Below, one piece after another: positions 12,317-23,689 of a DNA stretch of 64,000 nucleotides. The translations under genes and the position numbers were made by a program. The notes below the pieces were generated by a model. It did not search any database and had not been told where the DNA came from. It worked only from the letters and a program-made list of their open reading frames with translations. Positions within the stretch are counted from its first letter, which is position 1, and the number at the start of each line of letters is the position of its first letter. The stretch comes from Tamarix chinensis. Lineage: Eukaryota > Streptophyta > Magnoliopsida > Caryophyllales > Tamaricaceae. Where the stretch lies: the NCBI GenBank assembly GCA_030549775.1, contig CM060174.1, positions 54,965,944-55,029,943 of the forward strand, written 5' to 3'.

Positions 12317-13199
12317 CAACGTATAGCACCCCCATTTTTAACTATTAAAAAATTTTATTTTAAAAATCTTACGGAAGTGGAAAACTAAAAAATAGTTAGA
12401 AAAAATAAAGTATTACCACCGCTCCTAATATAAAATAGATGCCAACTGTCTGTCCCATTCTAGATATAAGACTGAGAAACTAAACCAACCAAACCCAATG
12501 TAGAGTGCGCTAAAACATGTTATATAAATATTGAAAGGAAAGCTTCTAAGTACAAGACCTTGATGGTTTGTAATATTTAAATACGTGAGGAAAAATTAAA
12601 CCAAAGTACAGAATTCAAATTACAAAAAACCAAAGTACACCGCAACTCTAAACTTTGGTTCATCAAAGGCTGCTCAAAGTCTCCGAATGTCTATGCTCTC
12701 AAAACCCATATCCGACACAAGATTGACCAATTACTAACCATCTTTGAAAACTTACACATAATCCTCTTCTGGTGGGAATGAGCAGGTGATTGAGAAAATG
12801 GGCATATCAGTACACTTCGTACCGAGTAAGCCAAGTTACCTCTTCAATCAAGTTACTAACACACAATATTCTAGTATAATACACAAGTCACACTAACATT
12901 TTCATGCACATTTCATATAACACAAGATGCATGCTTTATTATGGTCACATCAGGCATAAGAAGATCATATCCTACATGACTCATTTTGCTTGATACCATA
13001 GTACTACATCATAGATGAAGGTATGCAAGCTACAAGTAGAATGTCCCATTAATAGTAATGCTTCATTCATCCAAGCACACAATTTCTCCGTAGGCCATTT
13101 TTTACATCTCTAATTTTTATTAGGTCATTTATATATGAGCCACTATCTTTATTACCATTATTTTTATTTTCCTCAATTTAACTCTTTAGCCACATTCTT

Positions 13200-13318
13200 A
13201 TTTCCAAATTCTCATTCAAAATACTTATTCAAATTATTATTTAAATACTTATCCAAGTCATTATCCAAATACTCATTCCAATTATTATCCAAATACTTAT
13301 TCTAATTATTATCGAGTG
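13200..13318. repeat. Degenerate ~22-24-bp tandem repeat (ATTATCCAAATACTTATTC type)
   Basis: About five imperfect copies of a phrase like CAAATTATTATCCAAATAC follow each other inside element F. This is minisatellite-like and non-coding. Confidence 0.65.
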
Positions 13319-14084
13319 ATGGACTGTACACCCCACCTAATGATTTCATCTACCATGGAAGTCTATCCAAACCAAATGGCACAAAGTCCAAGCTAATTCC
13401 AAGTAACTACCAATGGATATAAGTCCAGGCCAAAGCCTAGTAACCATCAATAGATATAAGTCTAGGCCAAAGCTAAAACCACCTAATCAATCAAACTTTT
13501 AAGTATTGATACCCCCTAGTATATCATTAGTGTCTAGAGTAAGTAAGGCATTAGGATTCCTCCCGAAGGTAAAACCCAAATGTACCAATAATATCTGAAG
13601 GCAAACTAACAATCGGTAGCTAATTGAGGATTGGGTAAGCTAGACCCATACACAATTCGATTATTTTTCTCTTTAAGTGATTAGTACATTATTATTGAGG
13701 TTACGTGATCACACAAGACCCATACAATATGCAAACAAGACATTTACATACGTATTCCATATTAACCCTTACCATCCCCAACCATGTGTGGGATTTTCAT
13801 TAATTCTTACTCAATAATAGCCAAATCCACTAGATTAGTATATCCAAGACAAAGTTTAGATTTCATATCCCCTTTCAAAGACATCAAATATGTATTTGGG
13901 TTTACCCACCAAGGCCTTTAAAACAATCATTAAGTATATTATGAGTCATGATCTATTTAATCCCTCCGTTAGATTGTTAATCCATGTCAAAAGATGTATT
14001 TTACTCGTTAAATAGTCATATAGTAGTATTAGGCATATTCTAAAAGCATATCAAAGCTAAAAGATCAAAATCACACAATCTGGG

Positions 14085-14360
14085 CGAAGTAGTTGATTGG
14101 TTTGACCTAATAAGTCAATCGATTGGGCTAACCAGTGGATTGGTTTGGCTTGGCAAAACCAAGGATTCCATCAAACTAGTTAAACAGTTTAGCCAAAATA
14201 GTGGACTATTTAGATACCAGTTGATTAGTTTTATCAAATTAGTTGATGGATTTAATTAGAAAGAAAGACTTAGGTTACCACAAACCTGCCGATCGACGGG
14301 TTGGGTTGACCAATTGATTGTTTAAAGGACCAGTCGATCAGTTTGACCTAGCTAGTCGAT
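14085..14360. repeat. Degenerate GATTGGTTTGACC / CCAGTCGAT repeat cluster
   Basis: About a dozen degenerate phrases such as GTTGATTGGTTTGACCTAAT, AGTGGATTGGTTTGG, CCAGTTGATTAG and AGTCGATCGATTTG occur at roughly 20-25-base steps. The same phrases appear at 20660-20815 (also element F), about 25680-25720 and 54000-54300. Confidence 0.65.
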
Positions 14361-15479
14361 CGATTTGCCCTCAAACAACACAAAATAGGCATTTTTATGC
14401 AAATCAATTTCAAAATTCCTACCACGTTCAAACTAAAAGTATACTAGCATCATACTAAAATTTTTTAGCTCATAAACTGTTACATGCTCTATAATTAACC
14501 AAATCAACCTAATTTCCCAAAAAATATTCATTTATCTCATAATTCATAATTAAATCCACATGCACCATTCTAAAACCAAATTCTCATGCCAACTTATAGA
14601 ATTGGGATTTTAAAGATTTCACCACACACATGTTTAACCAAGTCACATTTGAGAAGTAAGAGTGACTTACTTGGTGCTTTAGCAAATTTCCCACTTTTGA
14701 GAAAAACTCAATCTTGGAAATCCTCAACTTCTAAAACCTTAAAAACAGAAGTTAAAGCTTTAGAAATCCAATAGATAATTTTGTAAATCAAAGTTTGAAT
14801 TAGGAGGAAAATGACTTACCAACCGAAGAGAAAATATGGAGATATTTTTTTTTTACTGAAAGAGAGACTCAACTTCCTCCTAAATGTAAACCTTCCTTGT
14901 TAAGAGATAAACAAGAAGGAGCTAGAAAAAGGGTCAAAAGAGTGGAAGGAAATCAAAACCAAGTTTGAATCAGAGAGGAAAGGAAATAAGGTTAGAGAGA
15001 GCTAAAACATTTTGGTAGCTAAAAGCAAAGTAAATGGAAGGAGAGATTAAGGCTATTTATACCCAACAAAAGCACAAGTTTGGTGGGACACATATAAAGA
15101 AAATTTAGTTTTCTACTATTTGAATTTAAGCTTAATGAGCATATTTTGTCAAATATAGGCTAACATGTAATTCCCTGAATTTTTAAAAGCTTCTATTTTA
15201 ATAAATAAATTTTATTTGGGATAAATTAGCCTTTAAATTTATTTTAATTATTTTATGGATTTTTGAGCATATAAAATTTGATATAAATATTTAATAAAAT
15301 AAAATAAATATTTTGCTATTTTATCATACTGTTATTATTTAAATAATTTTTCCAAATCATTATTTTACTAAAATTATCCTTTTAAACCCTTATATTTTAA
15401 TTATATTAAATTGAATTATTAAATATATTTATTACCCAAAATTATTCTATTTTATTATTTTATCAATTAAATTATTTTA

Positions 15480-16710
15480 TTCCATTTTCCTTTTCTTATT
15501 CTTTTTCCCTTTTTCTTTCTCCTTTTTCTCTTTTCCTTCTTTCTCCTTTGCTTCCTTGGGCTGCCGGTGCCCTGGCCTACCCCTTCCTCTCCCTGGCGCG
15601 CTGGGCCGCAGGCCTACTCTTCTTCCCCCTCCTTTTTTTTTTCTTTCCCTTCTTCCCCGACTGGGCCGGTCCGCGTTCTTTCCCCCTTTGGCTGGCTTGC
15701 TCACCCGTCGCAGCTCCCCCTCTCCTTCTTCTTTCTTTCTTCTTTTTCCTCTTTCCCCGGCGAAATTCTCGACCACCCGCCATCATTACCACTCCACCTG
15801 CAACTCCCTCTCCCCCTCATTGATTCCCCCTATCCCTCTTATCGTTTTCTCTGCCTATTCCGGCCCCACCATCCCTGTCTCCCTTCCCCTATTCCCAGCC
15901 ATACCTCCTTTCTCCCTCTCCCTGCAACTCCCATTTCCCTACCCCTACCATCACCCCTTGAGCTCCCTATCCCCTCCCTTCTCTTCCTCTTCTATTTTTT
16001 CCTCCTTCCTTGCCCTTTCTGCACTTTTTTCCCGAACTCCCCATGCTCCCCAACCCTCTCTTTTCTTTCCTTTCTCCTCCTTCCCTCACCCTCTCTGTTT
16101 TTGCTTCACCGCTGAGCTTCACTGCCGCTGCCTCAACAGCTACTTGCACCACCCCTGCCACCCTCTACCTCACCCTCGAATCATCCCAACAGCCATTGAG
16201 CCACCCCGCAACCTCCTTCTTCCTCCTCTCTTTTTTTTTCTCTTCTTTCCCTTCCTTCTCGGCAGCCACCCTGCACCGCCATATGCCGCTGTCGTTTCGC
16301 CGCCTATTCTGCCACCTAAGCCACCACATTAATCCCTGCAACCCCCTCTACTACCCGAAATCATCCTTTGGCCCAAACCACCATATGCAGGCCCTTGTTT
16401 TCCCTCTCCTTTTTCCTTCCTCACCGCCCCCATTTCTACTCCCTCCTCGGCCGCCACCTTCGTAGCCTCGCTGCCGCCGCCTCCGCCGCCCTTAGCCACC
16501 TTCATCCATCCTCGACCACCACCTACACCCCCTCTCCACTTCTACACCATTCCCTTGCCCCAAATCCTTCCTCATCATGTCTTTTTCTTAGCCCCAAACC
16601 ACTAACCCAAAAGTGCCCACTTTTCCCTCTTTTCACCACCTTTGAGCCCTCTCCTCCTTCTTTCCTTGCATGTAGCTCATGCTGCATGAGCAGGATGAGC
16701 TGCTGCCTTT
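15480..16710 (+). repeat. Pyrimidine-rich tract of copy A
   Basis: More than a kilobase dominated by C and T, with CCACC-rich segments towards its 3' side. The equivalent tracts are at ~21320-21930 (B), ~28820-29110 (C) and, as purines on the plus strand, 45540-45840 (D). It produces long but meaningless frames on both strands. Confidence 0.8.
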
Positions 16711-17339
16711 TTTGATTAATTTGGGTAATAATTTTTAAGGTATAATAATATTTTAATTTAATTATTTGATTAATTAAGTGTTATAAAGCCTTATACTTTG
16801 ATTTTTATTATGTCTAATGTAACAAGTCTTGATATTATTCTTAGGTATTGGTTTTGATAATCAAAGCTTGAACCTTTAACCAGAATACCAGTAAGGTTCA
16901 TTTTTGTGAGAATCGAGGTAACTGTTAAATCCCACTTAAATGCATGGATTAATGTATGTTAGCACATTAGGCATTTTTAATGTGTATTATACTTGATATA
17001 TATTGTTTAATATATTATATGTGGTTTCTTGTGTTGGTTGATAAAAGGAAGCATGATAGGTTATATGATATGTATGGAAATGTTGTTTGAGGTAAGAGTT
17101 TGGGTTGTTGATAAAAATGTTAAGTATTATCCATGTTGTATTATGCTATTGTGATCTTAATGCATGATTAATATTTTGTGAACCTTAGGGGATTTTAGAA
17201 AGGTATCTTGTACAAGAATACAACCTAATATATATATGGGTGCTAATAATGTTATATTAATTATAAGAGTTGTAGATGATGTGTTAACATTAATATTTTA
17301 TGTAGTAATAATAATGATTTAATACAAGTGGTGTACTAA

Positions 17340-18240
17340 GGGGAAAAATGGTTATTCTTAATTAAAAAGGGTATTATGGTAATTTTGGAGGCAAGCGTAA
17401 AAGGGTAATTTTGGAATTACAAGGATAAAATGATAATTTTAGAAGTAAGGGGTAAATTGGTCATTTTGTAAATTGGTAATTTTAGAAGTAAGGGGTAAAA
17501 TGGTAATTTTGTAATTAAAGGGGCAAAATGATAATTTTGTGAATAAAAGGTAAAATAGTAATAAAATGATAATTGGTAGCTTTGTAATAAAAGGACAAAA
17601 TGGTCATTTGGTAATAAAAAGGGAAAATGGTAATTTTGTAATTAAAGGGTAAAGTGGTAACTTTGTAATTAAGGAAAAAAATAGTAATTTGGTGATCAAA
17701 GGGCAATTGGTAATTTTGTGATTAAAGAGAAAATGGTAATTTTGTGATTTAAGGGCAAAATGGTAATTTGGAAATTAAAAGAGGTAAAATGGTAATTTCG
17801 TAATTAAGGATAAAATGGTAATTTTATAAGTGAAAGGGTGTTATGGTAATTTTTAGAAGTTGAGGGGTAAAATGGAAAATTTGAAAGTAAAGAGGCAAAA
17901 TGGTAATTTTGTAAATAAAAGGGGTAAAGGTGGAAATTGGAAAGGAGTAACTTGGTAATTATGATAATTGAGAAGGGTAAAATAATAATTTAAATAACTA
18001 AAGGGTAATTTGATAATTTAATAATGGAGAAGGATAAAATGGTAAATATGATAAATGTGAAGGACAATTTGGTAATTTAACCAAATAAAGGGGTAATTTG
18101 GTAATTAGGATAACGAACAGGGGTAATTTGGTAAATTGACCATCTAAAGGACAATTTATTAATTATAATAAAGGAAATGGGAACATTGGTAATCTAACCA
18201 ACCAAATGGAAAATATATTAAGTGTAACGATTATGAAGGG
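17340..18240 (+). repeat. ~28-bp minisatellite (GGTAATTTTGTAATTAAAGG type), about 30 units
   Basis: The phrase AAAATGGTAATTTTGTAATT with an A/G-rich spacer AAAGGGG recurs for ~900 bp with variable spacing and many point changes. Minus-strand frames read as short Phe/Tyr/Ile-rich peptide repeats, which is a by-product. It occupies the region of copy A between the CCACC-rich part and the GTAAGG site. Confidence 0.85.
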
Positions 18241-19229
18241 TGATTAATAGCCTAACAAGTGTGGAAAATAGCTTGGTAACCTAAACCGAGTAAGGGTGTA
18301 GCTAAGGCCAAATGTGTGCTATGTGTACTACATGCCTTGGATGTCCTATATAATTATATGCCATGTTTTATATGCTATTATCTTAACTGTTTCATACGTG
18401 GCGTGGCTTGGAACCCAGATGTGTTCATGTGTCCTCTTTTGGTATGTGCTAATACAGATATGTTGTAAGTTATGATGTGATGCGATGTGGCCCTTTAGGA
18501 CATGCATGCTAGGATAATTAACGTGGTGATGTAGGATGGAGGCATAAAAAAGAAAAATAGGAAAATAGGATAACTAAGGGGAAGTAAGTTGGCTAATGTA
18601 GGTATGGGAGGAACTTGGGTTTGCATGAGATGGTTAGAGTCTGCATTGGGGCAGACTTTACATATGGAAATTTGCCTCGGGGCGTGAAGAAGTTAATAGA
18701 AGTGTCGTTTGGGTGTCTGGGGGAGTTGGGCAAAAAATAGTACGTGGGACAGTATAAGGGTGCGTAGGAGACTAATCTAGGGTTGGGAGGAAACCCTAAT
18801 GTGAGAAGGTGGAAAAGAAAAAGAAAATAATAAAAATAAACGAGAATGAGTGGGGCAGAAAGTGAGGGTTGGATTTAAGGGTCATGATGTGTGGGGTGTT
18901 AAAATAGTTGGATTGTGTGAGGCAGAGAAGGATGGGCCACATAGGCCTAAATTAGGGTTTTTGGAGAAAACCCAAGGGTAAGGTGGTGAGTGGACTTTAA
19001 GGGTATAAAGGGTGGGCCTTGACCTAACACTTAGGAATTGGGCTCCCTGTGTGAGAAAGTGGATTGAGGAAAGGATGTCGGGGCGAGTTAGGAGGCGCAG
19101 AAGTCTCAAGATATGGGACGGGCCCTCCTGGGAGGATAAGTGTGGATATAGTTAGCCATGCATGTCGAGGGTGAAATACTTTTGAATAAGATACGATAAA
19201 GACACTAATCACTTAAAGAGGAAGATGTT

Positions 19230-19560
19230 GAGCCGGACCTAGATCGGTTCACCAGCGAATAATAGTGGCTAGAAGCTGGGGTGCCCTAGAGACCCGTCCA
19301 TCGGCGAATAATAGTGGTCAGGAGCGTTCTGCCTTGTATGTATTTCCGGTCCACCGACTATAATAGTGGGGGCTTCCGTGCTCAACAAACCAAATGTAAA
19401 AAACGATAAGACACGAGGAAGACACTAATTACCTACAGTGGAACACCTTGAGAGTTGGGGCCAAACCGGTCCACCAGAGAATAATAGTGGCCAGGAGCGT
19501 TCTGCCTTGTATGTATTTCCGGTCCACCGGCTATAATAGTGGGGTTCCCGCACTCACATG
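19230..19560 (+). repeat. CCGGTCCACCGGC...ATAATAGTGG block of copy A
   Basis: Five units of the form (G)GTCCACCGGCTATAATAGTGG start near 19242, 19296, 19346, 19467 and 19521, arranged as two higher-order groups. Each group is preceded by a stretch like AAGACACTAAT(C/T)AC and AGAG/AGTGGAA. The CCGGT/ACCGG arms are self-complementary. The same block is in B (24205-24515), C (32385-32632), D (42120-42515, minus) and E (63480-63850, minus). Confidence 0.85.
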
Positions 19561-20137
19561 GACATTTATAATCCGAGATGATTGATTAATGATGGACTAA
19601 TGACCTTAAGGCCCTAAAAGTATCGATTATTCATTATGGCCTATTAATATTCGGTTAACTTGTTAAGTATGCGAATGTACGAAAGTGAATGTTACGTATA
19701 CACCATTATTATCTGATTGACTTGTTGGATATGTGAAGGTATGGATATGATATTATGTTTACACCTGTCGTTATGTATGGATATAGTAGTATATCATGTG
19801 TGACATTGTGTGTCTACTTTTAAGTGCGTTTTTAAAAGGGTTACTCAATACTGTAGTACTGAAGGGTTCCATTCGTGGGGCTCCTGCCTATTCAATGGGC
19901 AGTACCCCTTGCATGTCGTTTCAGGTGCTAGTCAAGTAGCCCCTCGAGAAAGAGCGTAAGGAACTATCTGGAACTATTATGGTTTTACTTTGTCTCCTTT
20001 AAATTCACAACTTCAATGTATTTGTTGTTTTGAACCACCATTGGTGGATTATATTCTTATAAAATGCTTAATTGCGCTACTCTGATTTAAATATGTTTGA
20101 ATTTATTATAAATTGTGTTTTACTCTTTTAGCCTTAG

Positions 20138-20182
20138 CACTTAGTATTGGAACGGTAGAGTGAACCGATTTGGTACTAAGTG
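20138..20182 (+). promoter_or_regulatory. Conserved 3'-end hairpin of copy A
   Basis: CACTTAGTA at 20138-20146 pairs perfectly with TACTAAGTG at 20174-20182 across a loop containing GGAACGGTAGAGTGAACC. The same arrangement is at 25099-25144 in B and 62862-62907 in E. It lies ~100 bp before the element end. Its role (RNA 3'-end formation, packaging or dimerisation) is unknown. Confidence 0.7.
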
Positions 20183-21705
20183 TGGCGGTAATATGCCCAG
20201 AATTCACGATTTATTATTTTGCTTTCGCTAATGTTCTTTTAATTAAACAAAAATTTTCAGTAGTGAATTTTGGGGGTGTTACATAACCTCCATTCCAATG
20301 CCGAACTGGTAATTTTTGGAGAAATGTAGGTTAAATTTGCCTATAAATGCCAAAGACAAGAGAGAAAATAAATGATTAGTGTGGAAGGATGCTCCCAGCT
20401 AAGCAAAGACATGTCTGAGAATTGAAGCTAAGATTTCTAGAGCAAGTAGAGGAGAGAGATAAAATAAGACAAGGCTAAGGTCACCCTCTCCTTCAAATGT
20501 CCTAATTGAACCCTTGAATTCATTCGAGGCATAATCTTGACCAAATGAATGATAAGAAAGGTAAAGATTATTTTAAGAATAGCTTGGAATGAGATTATCG
20601 AGGTTTCATTTTGTTATTAGAAGTTTTCTAAAAAAAATTGATTTTAAAAAATGTACTCATCTCAACAAACTAGTCGATTGGTTTGGCCTATCGGTCAAAC
20701 AGACTAGTCAATTGGTTCCCCAAACCAGTTTATTGGTTAAGTCGAGAAAAATCCTTTAGCTAAAATGACAAACTTGTTGATCGGTTCATGAAACCAGCCA
20801 ATTGGTCTGCCTAAAACCTCATTTTATTCCATTTCTAAAACTTATTTAAATAAACTTTTCTCAAACTTAATTATAGCTCCAAATTAAATACCAAACATTA
20901 TCAAATCTTAATAAATACCATACTTCTCATTCAAAACTTCACAAAAAGATGGGGTATTATACAATGGGTCTGTATACCTTACATTAGTTCCCTAAAATAA
21001 ATAATATGACACAGAACCTGAAATGCCCTAAAAATATTTATTTTAAGAAATATAATTAAATAATAATTTATTAGGGAATTAATTTAATTAATTATTTTAT
21101 TTGAAATGAGAAGGGTTTATTTAGGAAAATTAATAAGGAATTTACAAATTTTTTTATAAGGGAAAATTTGGCCTTTTCTCTAATTAAAAAGGAATTTAGA
21201 AAAAATATTTTAAAAATCCTAAATTAGCCCAAAAAGAAAATTTAATATTATTTTATATAAATAATTTTATTTTAAATACCCAAAATATTTTAATTAATTT
21301 AATTGACCCCAACCTACTTAAATGTTCCTTTTCCCCTTTTCGTTTTTTTCCTTCTTCCTTTTTCTTTCTTTTCTTTCTTTTTCTTTCTTCCTACCGATTG
21401 GGCCTGTTGCAGCCCAATCCTCCCTTTTTCCTTCCTCTCTTTCGCGTCCCATCACCATTCTTTTCTTTACTTCCTTTGGCAATCAAAGTGCTACGTTTTT
21501 TGCCTTTTCCCCATGGAACGTCGTGTTCCATTTAAACCTTTATAACCATTGCCGACCGGTCGGTTCTTCTTCTTTTTCTTTTCTTTTTTTCCCCCAGCCG
21601 CCCGGTTCACCTCCTTCTTCCTCTTTCCTCCTCTACTGTCGACCTACACAGTCAAAGCTCTAAAAATGGCACCGTCGACCACGCTGGACTTGACCGGCTG
21701 TTTTC

Positions 21706-21871
21706 CCTCTCTTTCTCTTCCCCTTGAATTGCAGTTTGACCCAACCTAACCCACTTTTCTTTTTCCTCGCACAAACTTCTCCTTTTCCCCTCTCTTTCTC
21801 TTCCCCTTGAATTGCAGTTTGACCCAACCTAACCCACTTTTCTTTTTCCTCGCACAAACTTCTCCTTTTCC
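21706..21871 (+). repeat. 83-bp direct tandem duplication in the U3 of copy B
   Basis: CCTCTCTTTCTCTTCCCCTT begins at 21706 and again at 21789, and the two 83-bp units look identical, including AATTGCAGTTTGACCCAACC. The exactness contrasts with the decay of most repeats here and suggests a young duplication. It lies ~120-290 bp upstream of the TATA box. Confidence 0.9.
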
Positions 21872-21992
21872 TACGCAAAAGGTTGACCTCGATCTAAAAT
21901 TGTGCTGGCTGATTAACGCCGTCGGCTTCCCCAAACCCTACCTACATTATCCTCCTGCCGACCCCTAGAACCTTACATTCTCATCCAAACTC

Positions 21993-22000
21993 TATAAATA
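21993..22000 (+). promoter_or_regulatory. TATA box of copy B
   Basis: CTATAAATACCCC occurs 974 bp from the element start. The same sequence is in C (29382) and on the minus strand in D (45249-45256), always 0.85-0.98 kb from the TG end. This fixes the transcription direction and marks the U3/R border just downstream. Confidence 0.75.
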
Positions 22001-22689
22001 CCCCTTGTTTGTTTGATTTCGAAAATTTTTCCTTGAAACCCTAAGAGCCTACCCTCTGCGCCACCGCGACTTCAGATGACCTTTCCTCCTTCGTTAGCCA
22101 ACTACGTCGCCACCTCTACCTACCTAAGTCTTCCTTGCACCGCCCTCTAACTAACTAAGCCACCCATCTCCTTCGATTCTTCTTGCACGAGCCACCACAG
22201 CCATACAAAGTTCCCTTCCCATCAAACCAAATTTTTACACCCGCCGCCCCTCGCGCCGCCGTCCACCACCACATCTACTACTATCACTGCCCCCTACACC
22301 ACCCAAAAGCTGCTACTAATCTTCCTCCACCTAGCCATACCCTTCTTTTCTCCTTTTTCCTTTTCCTCCTCTCTTTTTCTTCTTCTCTTCCTTTTGACCG
22401 CCACCTCTACCGTTGTGCGCCGCCGCCACTTGCTGCGCCACCACCCTCACTTTACTCCTCTCAGCCTAGGCTACCACTAGAACCTCAACCTCCACCCTCA
22501 TTCTCCACCTTTTCTTCTCAAACCTCAACTTTTCCCTTTTCTATCCTCTTTTCCGGCCACTACCGCCGCCACTGTGCACCACCGTTTGTGCCACCTATCC
22601 CCGTCGACTCAAGGTGAAACCCTAGACCCTCTCAGCTATTTTCCCCTATTTATTTAAGTTTATTATATTTTATTTCAATTTTTATCAGT

Positions 22690-23155
22690 TATTCAATTAT
22701 TAATATTATTATTATCATCATTATTATTATTATTATTGGATGTAATATTAATGTTATATTTTCTTGGCAAGGTCAAGAGTAGAAATAAATTATTTAAGTT
22801 GTTAGTTTAGAATTATTGTTATTAATAGTATTATTATAAGTTTTATTATCATTATTAATAATAATAATATTAGTATTATTATTGTATGATTATGATTCGT
22901 ATGCTCCTATTTTATTATTAATATTACTATTTCTACTATTATTATTAATAATAATATTATTATCTTTATTATTATTAATATTATTATGAGTGTGAAGTGT
23001 ATTATTAATATTATTATCATTATTATTAAATGGTACCTTCACTATTTTGAGGAAGGGTTGAAAACCCTACCTTGTATTATTTAGGCTTAAGTTGTAGTAG
23101 TTGTTGTTGTTGTTATTATTATTATTATTATTATTATTAGCATTATTTTAGTGGA
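22690..23155 (+). repeat. ATT trinucleotide array of copy B
   Basis: Several runs of ATT/TTA units interrupted by point changes, with purer runs around 22710-22736 and 23109-23140. It is the shortest of the three arrays (B, C, D) at this position in the family. Confidence 0.85.
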
Positions 23156-23689
23156 GGGTAGAAACCCTTATATCACCATCCGTTTTGAATTACATTAATA
23201 TTATCATTAGTATTTTTAGTATAATTTTGTATAGTTATTATTAGCACAGTATTATTTTATTTAAAAACCTAGTCTTAGGATAAGTTAGCAAATAATAGTA
23301 TTTTTAGGAGGGACCTTAATTCTAGTTTTTTCCTCATAATAGGTGAGACCAGTCAAAGCCCTAAAGAGGTATAGGAGCGTGCTCCAAGACCAGTGACGTT
23401 TTAGGTAAGGGTGTAACTAAGGTTGTTTATGTGTAATGTGTTTTACATGCCTTGCTTGCCATGTGATATAAAATATGATGTATTTTATTTGTATCTTTAT
23501 AACTATTATATATGTAGTATGACGTGGAATTGAGGTATGTTCATATGATATTTATGGCATGCATATGATATGTATAAGTTGTGTTTTAATGTGAATTGAT
23601 GCGGCCCATAAGACATGCATGTAGGTCATGGGATATGGTGTTATGGCATGAATTAATGTGGGAGTGATCTAAGTATTATATGACCATGT

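Larger units (their letters stand above)
15166..20283 (+). mobile_element. Giant LTR-like element copy A (5,118 bp, solo), inserted in F
   Basis: Starts TGTAATTCCCTG at 15166 and ends GGGGGTGTTACA at 20283. Flanks are TAACA (15161-15165) and TAACC (20284-20288), 4 of 5 identical. Modules in order: AT-rich start; C/T-rich tract 15480-16710; ~0.9-kb minisatellite; GTAAGGGTGT at 18290; CCACC/ATAATAGTGG block 19230-19560; TTTCAG at 19924; hairpin 20138-20182. Long frames at 15556-16715 (up to 258 residues of Pro, Ser, Leu, Phe) are only translations of the pyrimidine tract. The start is more diverged than in B and D, and I could not find the TATAAATACCCC box. Confidence 0.75.
12322..20961 (-). 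mobile_element. Giant LTR-like element copy F (old, minus strand), split by copy A
   Basis: Left end TATAGCACCCCC at 12322 and right end GGGGTATTATA at 20961 match the family's ends. The 5-bp flanks are CAACG (12317-12321) and CAATG (20962-20966), one C-to-T change apart, as expected of a decayed target duplication. Removing copy A leaves ~3.5 kb. A minus-strand TATA box (GGGTATAAATAGCC, around 15050-15063) lies ~0.8 kb from the right end, similar to B, C and D. The tract GTGGGAATGAGCAGGTGATT and the following CGTACCGAGTAAG near 12774-12830 resemble the equivalent parts of D and E. No coding capacity. Confidence 0.65.

Noticed and set aside
15556..16715. Long plus-strand frames (258, 182, 151 and 115 residues) rich in Pro, Ser, Leu and Phe
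   Set aside because: They are overlapping translations of one C/T-rich tract inside giant LTR copy A, open in several frames at once, with no domain.
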